NCBI GenBank assembly: GCA_963920665.1
Contig: OY987265.1
Coordinates: 14,079,001 to 14,143,000, forward strand
DNA: 64,000 nt
Direction of reading: 5' to 3'
Origin: Straminergon stramineum
Lineage: Eukaryota > Streptophyta > Bryopsida > Hypnales > Calliergonaceae
Shown here: positions 49,769 through 60,666 of the stretch, piece by piece
Position numbering within the stretch: position 1 is the first letter of the stretch
Layout: every line of letters begins with the position of its first letter
Position numbers and translations under genes: made by a program
The notes under the pieces: model-generated
What the model was told of the DNA's origin: nothing
Seen by the model: only the letters and a program-made list of their open reading frames with translations
The model's database searches: none

Positions 49769-49921
49769 TATACTATGTACAAATAAACAACAGGACAACG
49801 TAGCTTGGAAGAAGTCTCTACAGAGATTCTGAGCACGCTTGTAGATCCGAATGCACCTTCCAATGTAGACAACGATGGTGAGCTTTAGATGAAAAACGAA
49901 GTCGTATGAGATGAAGAAGAG

Positions 49922-51338
49922 ATGGTGAGGAGAGTGCGCCATTGGAAGACTGTCACGTTCGCACCTTTGCTTATTTCAGAGCGGGAATCTAAGGCTTGGT
50001 ATAAAGTTTCTATCCCTAAAGCTTATAACTTTTTCAACATCGAGGAACTCATGGAGGCCATCCCAAGGTACGTAGGGCTTCTTCACTTCTTTGCTAGTTT
50101 CTTTGTGGCAACGTGAAACTTTATTTTTTGTGGTTTACCTAGTAAAACTAACCGGAAACTAGAGATAGGTATCCGAATTTAGCTAAGGAACCATTGAGTG
50201 CTAAAATATAGAAGGAAAATGAGATAATGGAGAGATCTGCTCAATCTGTTCCCAAGAGGAGAACGGGTTAGAACAGAAGTCTGACTCGATAGGGGATGGA
50301 TTGGATATCATATAGAAACTGGATCCAAAATAGGTCATGATGAGGTGGCAAGGGGTCCAACAACTATATAAAGGCTGGCCTACCCAGTTGAACCTCTTTT
50401 TGCATTTTTCGTTTTCCAATGCTCTCCATGCTCTGAGCTTCTTGATTGCGTCTGTCACTTAGCCATTCGTGTCAGTTTTGTGTGAGTGCCTTTTACGAGG
50501 GTTGTGGTGTTAGTTTTACAACTTGAATTTCCAGTTGAGATCGAAGAGAGACAATGAGGAACGGGATGTGCGGCTAGGAGAAAGTGAGGTAGAATTGGAA
50601 AGGGGTTCCGAGCGCGCGTCTATTTCCATGCCGCAACTTAGGAGAAGTAGAGGTGGAAAAGCTAGTACATCCTCGATGGAGGTGAAGCTTCAGAAGGTAA
50701 TTCCGGTTATTCCCTCTACTGGACCAGCTAAGTCTCAACTCATGGAGGATTTGACTTCCATGGGTTGCCTAGGGTTTTCGGAGAAACCCTAGGGCTTCAC
50801 AGAGGAAGTGATGGTGAGGGAACTCTTGGGCAAATTGTCTAATGAGTTTGACAACTCCATGAGAGCGGTTCTACATCTCTGGACGAAGGATGCCTAGAGA
50901 TCAATATACAACTTCTGGTCAAGAGGATTAGGAATGGTGAACCGGAAGGACGAGTTTGTCCGAGGGAAGTTCCAGGGTGTTGTCAACTCAAAGGACGGAT
51001 ACACCATGGAGGACTGCGTTGACGAGTGGCATTGTCAGCTTCTGCGATTCGTAGTTCCAATCTTGCATCCGGAAAAGCCAACGAGGGTGATAATCTCCCT
51101 CGTGAATACTATCTCCAGCGCCCTGAAGGGAGACCGGAAAGTTAACTGGGCCCAGATCATTTTCGATTTGGTCACCCAGCTCGTAGGGAGAGTTGGGAAG
51201 AGTAGGGTCACTCTTGTGTGTCCCTACCTCATCCATCTCTACCATTCCCATCAGCTCCTCAGCGCAGAAGAGGAGAAGGTGTGGAGGGCTCAGGAAGTTC
51301 TCCTTAGATACGGCGAATCAGAAATGGATGATGAATAG
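49922..51338 (+). pseudogene. Transposon-type hypothetical protein remnant, two in-frame TAG stops
   Basis: A first part (ATG at 49922, WKTVTFAPLLISERESKAW) runs to a possible donor, AAG|GTACGT, at about 50067. A later single frame (50523-51338) continues with TAG stops at 50790-50792 and 50897-50899. Readable blocks are MVNRKDEFVRGKFQGVVNS, DEWHCQLLRFVVPILHPEKP, TISSALKGDRKVNWAQIIF and VGKSRVTLVCPYLIHLYH. These resemble ORFs repeatedly found in plant repetitive DNA as uncharacterised transposon-associated proteins. I cannot name the superfamily. The tail from about 51300 is acidic. Confidence 0.45.
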
Positions 51339-54249
51339 TGAGTCAGAGGAGGAGGAACTAGAGATGCCGTTGATTAAGTGACAGAAGACGACCTCCCCCA
51401 ACAAGCGAGGGACACCACCCGCTCGTGACACCTCGTGAGTGTTTTAAACTCCACCCTTCGAGTTAAAACATACACATAGGTTGTAACGGCTAGTTAAATC
51501 AATTTCCTTAGGGTGTTTCTGATCTAAATTCAATTCGCACCTTCCGAGCAATGGACACTTTGTTTTTAAATATCCAAATTGAACTTAAATCATTTAAATC
51601 CTAATTTTTTAAACTAGGGTTAACTAAATCAAATAACTAATCAAAAGATGAATTCAAACTAAAAATCAATCTAAACTAACTTGTAGAATGTAATTTGCCC
51701 TTTCCAAAATGATAAAGCAAGTTAAATTTTGACTTTCCTATTAAAAGAAATGAATGGATGAAATATTGATCCCTAAACTACATCACAACCTTCATCTATG
51801 GATTAAAAATGATAAAACTAATTGAAATAAATCTAAATTTTAGGGTTAAGCTTTTAGTTATGTTAGTTACCTAATTCTAAGACTAAACCTAATTTGACCA
51901 CTAATTAAAGAACTTCATCCAAATTAAGATCAAACTTCATCCGACCTTTTCTCACTTAAAATTAAAGTATTTTTTAAATGAAAACAGGTTTTGGAATCTT
52001 TAAAAGATTCCCTAATTGATTTCTAATTTAAATAATTCCTTAAATATTCTTTAGAAATTCTTTTTAATTATCTTCTAATCTATCATAAACTAAACTTTCT
52101 ATTCTAAAATTCATATTTTTACGGTTTCATGTTTGTTTTTTTTTAAATAAAAAATAAAAAATAACCTTCTCAACAAGGTAAGATACGAAAACCTTAATTC
52201 CTAATGAAAAAGTTATTAATGAATAAAATTTGTTTTAAAAGCCTAATGAGTTAAATTTCATTCATTAATTATTTCTTAGTCTAAACGAACAATTATAATT
52301 TTTAAATTAATCTAAAATTCTAAATTCTTTTAAAATTCTAAAATTCCTTTGTTTGGTTCTCTTGGATGAAAATGTTAATTTTTCATCCAAATTTCAAACA
52401 AAGTTGATCTAATTGTTTTTGGTTAAATTTTGAATTATTTTCTAAATTAAATTGTAATTGTAATTTTTAAATGTTAATTTTCTTTTCTAATTTTCCTAAA
52501 GTTTTCGATGGTTTATTCTATCAAGTGAAATTTTTTAAAATGAAATATGAAGAATTTTAACGTACCTTTCCCATGAAGTGGTCGATTGTACCGTCTTCAA
52601 GGATCATGAGAGGAATGGTTTCGTAGTAACCAGCTCCATCCTCCATTTTGCTAATCCATCACGCCATTTGAAATTAATCCTCCTTCAAGGCTGTATTTCA
52701 ATTTCAATTTTTCTTTTCCTACTAATGGTTATGGGATTTTAGTAATAATTTTGGTTGTATTTAAAATAACTCCTAATTAATTAGAAATTATTTTAATACC
52801 TCAAAACCTTTTAAATCCGCTAAATCCGCTAAATCCTAATTATTTTGTTATTTCCTAATCCTCCAAAAGATATTAGTTGGCGTTTTGTCTTTATCTATTT
52901 GTCTTATTAAGCCTAATAAAACAAAACCTAACCAAAACCTAGCCTTCTAAATCTTGTAGGATTCCTAATTAATGACTAACCAACAATTCAATGAATAGTA
53001 ATGAGAATAAAATTCAAATAAAATCCAATAGATTCTTACCTTATTAATTGTTTAGATTCCTTTTATTCTTCTTCTTCCTTTCGTCTCCAACCTTTCTCTT
53101 CAACTCTCAACTCTTTCATTTGTTGAATTGCGTTTTATGTTTTTAGGTGAGAGTGATATGAGTTGATGATGTTCAATAAGTACTTAAACTAGTTGATAAG
53201 AGGGTTAGCAAATTAATAACAAACAACTCACCTTACAATCTTGTATTTGAGCCGTCCTTTTTCATAGCATCAATTTGGTGATTTCTCTTCACAATGTTCT
53301 GTGGAGTTAGCCTTCCTTCTCAGTAACTGGTCCTTTTTTTAGTCTTCAGGTTGAACTGGGCTCTCTTGCAAACTTTCCAACCCCTCTCCAATTCCCAATT
53401 GTCTCAGGGTTGAACTAGGCTCCCATTTCAACGTTCACGTACTGGTTCTCTTCGTAGCCCCCTGGAGTGCCACGTGTTGAGTTGTGACTGGCCGTCGACA
53501 CGTCACCCGCCTTGGCCATCCCCTTTTGAACGGCACCTCAATTGTAACCTCAAACCGGACCAATTGATTTTCCCTACTTGGGTTTCGGTTTGTTCACCTT
53601 ATATTGGGTTCTCGATTGGATCACAATCCCTTGTGTTGATCTTTTTTTGGAACTTTTACTAACTATACTAATTTGACTAACCTTACATTAATTAGCTTCT
53701 CTAATCAAAATTAATCAAGTAAAGGATTTGGAGGGAATTTCTTAAGCTAAGGCTGCTAAGCTAACCTTTACAACTATGACTATGACATTGAAATTAATTT
53801 ATTTGGGGGGTTTAAGGGGTTTTCAATTTCTAAACCAACAATCTAATTTTTGGAAATTTTTGGGAATTTTTAGGAATAATTTTAAACTAAAGAAACTAAA
53901 TATTCTAAGCTAATTAAAATCTCTTTCTAGGATAATTTTAATGATTCTAACTAAAAGGAAACTAATCTAAATTTTGGGTTTTCTCTAACTACTACTAAGG
54001 GTTTTATCAATAGTTCAAACTAAGGAATTTTGACTACTTTTCTCTAATCTTTCTCACTAAATCAAATGTTCCTAATTACTACACCTACAAATCATTTTTC
54101 CAAGCATACAAATAAGAAAATTTCTCTAATATTTGAAACCAAATGTTAATTTCGAATATCTCAAAGTCAAAGCTTCGTCGTGCAGGGGCAACCCTAGGTA
54201 TACACGGTACTGATGGTCAAATTATAGTATTTCAAAAGTTTTAATCTTT
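51339..54249. other. Gap: strongly AT-rich spacer
   Basis: Long runs of A/T-rich sequence with many TAATTT-type words. No coding frame above 62 codons and no recognisable RNA gene. A somewhat more GC-rich pocket at 53440-53600 carries a short frame (53474-53662) without features. Confidence 0.6.
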
Positions 54250-54400
54250 AAAGGAGGTACACATGACAGTGTTTAACCAAACATTAAAGATTAATTCCTC
54301 AAAATTTCAAAGTATCCAGATTTAATCACTAAAGGAGGTATGCATGACAACGTTTAAACCGGACTTCAGCAATTAAAACCCCAAATTCCATTATACAACG
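54250..54400. repeat. Diverged 81-bp tandem pair
   Basis: AAAGGAGGTA starts at 54250 and 54331, each time preceded by TTTAATC and followed by a CATGACA...GTTTAA pattern. Two copies only. Confidence 0.6.
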
Positions 54401-54804
54401 AATTTTGGGTAAAGATTGGTTTAATAAACTTTTGGCAAAATCAAGCTTCGCCACCTTAAGTCTATTGACACCAAATTCTATTGTAATGAACACAATTTGT
54501 TAGTATTCAAACAATCTTAAACAGAATTAGAGTTTGGAGGTCTATTTCTTCCAAAACTCTCACAATTCAAAGAAAATGAAGGCTTAGCCTCAAGAACCAG
54601 GGTTGTTCTGTCGAACGTGTTTTCGGGTTTGGGTGTCAAGTTGTTCGTCTGATGTCGCATGTCGTATAAGACAAGTGTCGCATATACGAGACAAATTTGA
54701 CGAGCGCGAAATTAGGGTTTAGGATTTTCGGACAAGGCAGCCAAAATTTTTATCTTACGTGGCGGGTTATCAACAGTGACGTGGAAAGCTTTGACCATGT
54801 CACC

Positions 54805-55015
54805 ATAGGCGACTGCGGGTGGAGCGCGTGCGGGTAAGGTGGGGCGACCGCGGGTACCAGAATGAGGGCGACTGCGGGTCCTAAATCCAAGGCGACCGCG
54901 GGTCCCAAAATGAGGGTGACTGCGGGTCTAAAATCTAGGGCGACTGCCGGTCCAACTCAGGGCGACTGAGGGTGTGAAGGCGACCGCGGGTGTAAGGAAA
55001 AGGGCGATCTTGGCT
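54805..55015 (+). repeat. GC-rich array of GCGACYGCGGGT motifs, island 1
   Basis: About nine copies of a 12-bp core (GCGACTGCGGGT, GCGACCGCGGGT and single-base variants) separated by spacers of about 8-16 bases, all on the plus strand. It stands in AT-rich DNA some 850 bp beyond the 3' end of the hAT gene. A telomere-like TTAGGGTTTAGG lies at about 54709. Confidence 0.9.
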
Positions 55016-55874
55016 TTATCCCATACGCAAGGAATTTCTTTTGTTCCATGGATGATAAGAACTTCTAATATACGACATAAATGCAATTGTCCATCTTTGA
55101 AAATTGGGTCCCAATTCCCAAAAGAGAGATCTTACTGAGTCCTCATATTGGAAATGAGTATTTTTGTGAGGGGAAAGGCAAGTACATCACATCACAGAGT
55201 TCCATTGGAGATGATTTTCATACTCACTAGTCCATCTGTTAAAGGTTAAGAGCAACCTCGTGTGCCGTTGCAATTGCAAACATGGATATAACAACCATTT
55301 CAATCTTGCTCACGATTTAGGATCCTTTAGTTTCCATGTGCCATTGCATTCTCCTAAGCCTTAAATTAAGTATTTCACATTCTGTGGTCATTCACTCATT
55401 CATAGGAGCCTCCGAGTTCTACATGTTTTTATTACATATGGTTGGGAATTTCTAATTCAAATTTTCTACTCCTATTGAAGTGTAGAAGCCAATATCGCAA
55501 TTGGATATAATAATTACACCAAAAATAGATACAAAAACAAGAAAAAAGTAAGGATAATTAGTATTATTGTATTTATAAGTTGTACACACTAATAGAGTAG
55601 TGACCCAATCTTAAAAATGAACTTCTACTTCAATTGTACTTCCATGAACTTTGTTAAGATCTCCACGTCTATACCTGTAGAAGTCCACACTAAAGACATT
55701 GAACAAAACTTTGTAATTCTAACACTATCATGCTTTCATACTAAAGTAGATACTACACAAAACTCATCTATAGGCTATTTGTCTATGAACTTAAGCTAGA
55801 AAACTTCAACACACCAAAATTATGCAAAAGCATTACATTACCACTTCACTACCTCTAAATCTATATTTATAAAG
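55016..55874. other. Gap: 3' flank of the hAT gene
   Basis: AT-rich, with no convincing frame. The hAT right-hand terminus (3' with respect to the gene) should be here or just beyond island 1, but I could not find paired terminal repeats. Confidence 0.5.
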
Positions 55875-58800
55875 TTACGGTGAAAATGTGTAATCACTAG
55901 GCACCTCATCAACGTCAGGGTCAGAATCATCATCCGACTCCTCCCCCCTATCATTATCATCACGATTATCATTCTCGTCGTCCTCCCTTCGTACTCGTTC
56001 ATTTCGCACTTCATGTTCTACCTCTGAGTTCACATTCCGCACTTCAGTATCCATGACGCCATCGCCACTAGTTTGCACCAATCGTTTAGTCAACCTCAAT
56101 GCATCTCTTGTTCCATCAAGGTTGGATGCAGGATGTCGTCCGCCTCTACTGGATTGCCCGATGTTTCGATTCAAATTGGCTTCACCCATGATGAATCTTT
56201 GGACAACATGGTTCTGTCGTTTGGGATTTCTTTGTAGCCTCTCTTGCGTCTTCCTCAATCGCTTTTTCTATCCTCTTGTGCCTTCACGCACGAGTAAGGA
56301 TGATTCTCCAGGGCCAAAAATAGAGGAGGGTTGAGTGGGTTGCGGAGCTGAAGCATGGCCTTCATTATCAACTATCCTAAGAGGACTATTATGCAAGGGC
56401 AGCCTAGTCACACGGGTTGGTATAGACCTAGTCGTCCTAGCATTGTTTGCGTTTCCTCCTCCACTTAAGGGCACCGTACGATTCCGGTTCATAACAGCTT
56501 GCAAGGGCAAGTCTGAATCATATTCCACATTTTCTGCTCTTAAGGGGCTTCGTAATGGAGAAAGTGGAACGCTTGTAAGCACAACATCTTCAACGTGTGT
56601 TGGCGGTGTTGCCTCCTCTTGCCTTTCATTTACCTCAGCAACTCGAGCAGCACTTCGTAGGTTCATTACCCTTGTAGAACCTTGATCTACGACATTTGGA
56701 GATCTTGCTTCCTCAGCTCTTATGGGCATTGGACTATGTATGCCTTCATTGGGGTTGTCGGGACTACTTGCCCGAGTTGGTGATGAATTTATTGGAGGAG
56801 GTACATTCCTATCCCTAGCAGAGACGTAGGGTTGCGGGGGCCTTCGCGGTGCACGTTGAATCTCCTCCTCCTCAGAGTAGTACGTATTATTCTCAGCTGT
56901 AAATGTATTTCCATAGTTGTGTCTCCGTGGAGGACTCTTTTCTCTAAAAATCAGTCCTGTCCAAATATTTCCACGTAGACGCTCTTCTACCAGCCTAATG
57001 TTCTCATTAGCTCGAGCCCTTCTAACTGGGTCGCCATCCCCTGATGATCCTATACCTAATGGCTCCTCATTCTCTTCCAAGGTATTTCCATCCATAAGGT
57101 ACTTTTCGTAGAACATTGTAGGATTGCATCCATGTTTCTCACGTTCAAGTTTACTGTTGGTGTAGATATACACCAATGCTTCCGCCTTGGATGTGGTTAG
57201 GCGATTTCGCACTTTATTGTGCACAAACGAATACATGCTCCAATTCCTTTCACATGATGATGCTGAGCACGTCAAAGATAGAACTCTCATTGCAATTTTT
57301 GGGAGAACATTAGCACCCACAAGATTCCACCATTGATGAGGCATTAATTTACATTGTGTAATATCAGGAGCCTCTTCTAAGGGGTCAAAAGGACCTGTCT
57401 TCTCTTCGAACTGTGTGAGCTCCTGCAATGCCTCCATGTATGATAATCCCAATGACTCGCTCATTTTTCGAAGCACCCGATTTAAGGCTCTTTTGGCCAC
57501 ACCGTCGTTACAAAGGGTTCCTACTTCAATCAAGAAAGGATTTAAGAGTGCCCCTGCATAGTGTAGGTCTGTGAGCATCAATTTCCAACGAGCCTCGAAT
57601 TGCGTCTCAAACTTCGTTGCAGTTTCATCATTCAAAAAAAAAGGTTTGTTTCTCAAGCTCCACACGTGCTCTTGAAGAGTCTTCATAACCAACCAAGCCT
57701 TAGGCATTGCCGGGGCTTTCCCATCAAACACTCGGAGAGCAATAATGACGGACTCCACCATGTGCAAAAAATTCTCACACTCCACCCAAAAAGATTCCGC
57801 ATGAATGTCATTCCGCGCTATACGGGCTCACGCACTCAATACATCTCCATTTTGGCGACATTCCAAACTAGCTTCAAATTGCACATATGTCTCATTCATT
57901 ATCACTCGCATCAATGCTGACTTGCACTCCACCACACATGATATCATGAGGAAGTTCACTGCAAAGCGTGTTTGAGAAGGCATTCGCAATGCCTTGTCCG
58001 GGGAGTACTTTCGGAAGAGAGCCAATGTGGAATGGTACCTCTTGATGTATTTTAGTATCTGCATACAACGTCGTACTATTCTCGTCACCTTGACATCCTT
58101 TGCCCAGTCTTCCAAAAGCAAGTCCAAAATGTGTGATGCACATCCTTGGGTATACATGTGAGGATATTTCTCTTGTAATGCCTTCAAAGTCCCCGTCATG
58201 ACAGCAGCATTGTCCGTACATAGTTGGACAATGTTTTGGGGGCCAACCTCTTCTATGTATTGCGCCATCATATTGGTTGTGTACGCAATGTCCTTCTTCT
58301 CCCCCATGGTGTCCACCGATCCAAGAAACACATCCCCCGCAGGACACACGAGCATTAAATTTAGTAATGGACCGCTATTAGTATCAAACCAACCATCCGA
58401 ACAAATAGTCGCTCCATAAACTTCGATAGAGTGCTTTGTCCGCTCAGTGACCATTTTAGAAACACTTTCTTTCTTTGGCTCTATCATTCTTGTACGCAAA
58501 GCATTGTATGAGGACGGTTGGTATCGTAGTCCTGATGCCGCTGTCTCTTTCACTGCTTTCACAAAGGCAGGATGGCGCGCAACATTGAACGCGATGCTAG
58601 CCTCATAAAAAAAGGAAGCCCACATGGTATCTAACTTTGCTCTCGTGCTACTTTGTAATGCCTCATCCATGCTAGTTTGCCTAGAAATGGAAGGGTTATT
58701 CCTCCTTCTCAAAATTGTTTGAGGAATGGAATCTCCTGAATCTGTAATAGGGAGCATTGGTTCATTTGTAGCACTAGGCTCCTCTGACCTCTCCCTATCC

Positions 58801-59153
58801 CCCTCCAACATAGGCTCAACCATAGTCTCATCTACAACATCAAATTCTGGAACCTCCTCATGCATTTGTTCAAAGCTCATTTCCTTTGGAACAACCCCAC
58901 CACAAGTCCTGAACTTTTGCAATACTGCCCATGGGATTTTCTTACATCGCTCCGATGCAGTCCTGCCACCAAATCCAAAGTGACAAAATGCCCGCTTTCG
59001 TACAAATACGGAGGTCCACCCACAGAAAACACATGTTCGTGTGTTTCCCGCAAATTGACGGTCAATGTCTACAACCAACCAAGGGTCCCACTCCTTCGTG
59101 GCTCTCCTTGTATTGTTAATGGTAGTCCTCCTCCCCTCACCCCGACTAGCCAT
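55875..59153 (-). pseudogene. hAT-family transposase, nearly full length, two in-frame stops
   Basis: From ATG 59153 one frame runs 1093 codons to the stop at 55875, interrupted only by TGA at 57830-57828 and TAG at 56270-56268. It has no frameshift or intron. Residues about 20-80 form a BED-type zinc finger (C41, C44, H58, C70 are plausible ligands). The DUF659-like catalytic region follows at about 215-360 (ATICSDGWFDTNSGPLLNL, IVQLCTDNAAVMTGTL, YTQGCASHILDLLLEDW). The hAT C-terminal dimerisation motif is at about 600-670 (WWNLVGANVLPKIAMRVLSL, CSASSCERNWS, KVRNRL). After it comes a long low-complexity tail with an acidic Asp/Glu-rich end. The first stop replaces an Arg codon in LSA(R)ARIA. 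With two point mutations only, this copy died recently. Confidence 0.9.
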
Positions 59154-59377
59154 ATTGTTCCTCGCCTATGAGTTCTTCAAACAATATTATCATATGAATC
59201 AAAGCCTTGATTTAGAAAAAAGAATGGCAAAGCCACTTGCTTTGAACGGTCTTTTAAACCACACAAACCAAGTTGTTGCCCTCCAAAGAACCAAACATCC
59301 GCAAGAAGCCTCTTTCGAAGATTCAAGGCAAGAGTTCATCCCTGAAGCAAGGTGAAAACCATAGTCCGGGCCTTCAG

Positions 59378-59384
59378 CTTTATA
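59378..59384 (-). promoter_or_regulatory. TATA-like box upstream of the hAT gene
   Basis: TATAAAG on the minus strand, 225 bp before the ATG, between the GC-rich island 2 and the start codon. The spacing leaves room for a 5' leader of roughly 195 bases. Assignment is by sequence only. Confidence 0.5.
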
Positions 59385-59476
59385 CTGCCGTCCTACTAGC
59401 ACCGCAAGTCGCCCCCTGAGAGCCAGAATGGGTGCAGGAAACGAGCGACATCGTAACAGGCACACTCGCCCCGTGG

Positions 59477-59768
59477 GTGACTGCGGGTCGACGGTTTGCA
59501 CTAGGAGCGCGCATGCAGATCAAAGGGCGACTACGGGTCCAAGGGGGGCGACTGCAGGTCGAAAAAGAGGCGACTGCAGGTCCAAGGGGGGCGACTGTGG
59601 GTCGAAAAAGAGGCGACTACGGGTAAGGGGGGCGAGTGCGGGTGGAAAGGGGGGCGACTGCGAGTAGAAAGAGGCGACCGCGGGTCTGGGGGGGGCGACT
59701 ACGGGTCCAGGGGGGGGCGACTGCGGGTAGAAGGGGGCGACTGTGGGTCTCAAGGGGCAACTTCGGGT
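59477..59768 (+). repeat. GC-rich array of GCGACYGCGGGT motifs, island 2
   Basis: About thirteen copies of the same core as at 54805, with spacers dominated by G runs (GGGGGGCGACTACGGGTCC and similar). Frames read through it on both strands because it lacks T/A-rich stop codons. They are not taken as genes. It lies directly upstream of the hAT TATA-like box (gene on minus strand). Confidence 0.92.
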
Positions 59769-60666
59769 ACTTGAAGGGCGATCGCACTTACGCTTTAGGA
59801 CCCAAGGCCATTTTTGTTATCCCGTTAGCGTTCCATCGCTGAGTTTCTAGATGAAAGTCATCCTAGTTTAGATAGAGATTTTATTAAACCCTAAACACTA
59901 TCCAAGGGTTTCATGTGGTATTTATAGATACTTCAAAAAAAGATTTTCGGGAGTATGGTCATAGACTTAAAGAATGCAATTTTTTTTTAAACAACCACAT
60001 GAAGGGAAACTCATTTCAAATCCATTCCAACAAACTTAATAAAAAATAAATAGAATTAGCTTGTACTCAAATGTGGAAAAAATTAAGAACTTTCTCTTTC
60101 AAATTAAAAAGAAAAATGGGGGACAACATTGGTTGATCAAACCATATACATGGAATCCACAACTCAAAATGTATAACTTCCATTTCTCTATCAATTCCAA
60201 AAGTATTCTTTTGAGTACCTTTTTAGGATGTTTTTTCCCAAATTATAAATCTCAAGAAGAATCCATACATTCACGAGGTGAAGGGCATGGGAATGTTGTC
60301 ATTTACAATATGTTCAAACCATATGTTAAAATACTGAAAAATGCAACCATATAAACTTATATTGAAACTCTCATGGATGATGCAGCTTAAATTTATTGAG
60401 GGTTCTTTGTGTAGACTCAAAGTTACAAGAATTCTTTTCTTTTTTAAAACACTACACAAATTTAACAAGAAATTAACATTCACATAACTTCAAATCATCA
60501 AAATTTGTCAAAAATTCAAATGTTTGGATCCAAATGCAATCACATTTTCATACACAAAAAATAAAAATAAACATTCTTGTATTTCAGCAAAAATAAGGAC
60601 AAAGCCTTTTTCTTCATATATCTTGGAAGAAGTACATAGTCATAAAAGAAACAAGAGCCACCTAAT
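59769..60666. other. Gap: AT-rich spacer between the hAT promoter side and the 3' end of the coiled-coil gene
   Basis: No convincing coding frame. AAACCCTAAAC near 59885 is a short telomere-like word. The 3' UTR of the minus-strand gene ending at 60667 presumably falls here. Confidence 0.5.

Noticed and set aside
54805..59768. Islands 1 and 2 as long terminal repeats of a retrotransposon around the hAT gene
   Set aside because: Only the short motif is shared. Flanking sequence differs, there is no TG...CA boundary or primer-binding site, and the enclosed gene is a DNA transposase.
59428..59842. Several overlapping frames of 60-80 codons across GC-rich island 2 on both strands
   Set aside because: They exist because the G-rich repeats contain few stop codons. 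They read only repeat translations and have no start context or domain.
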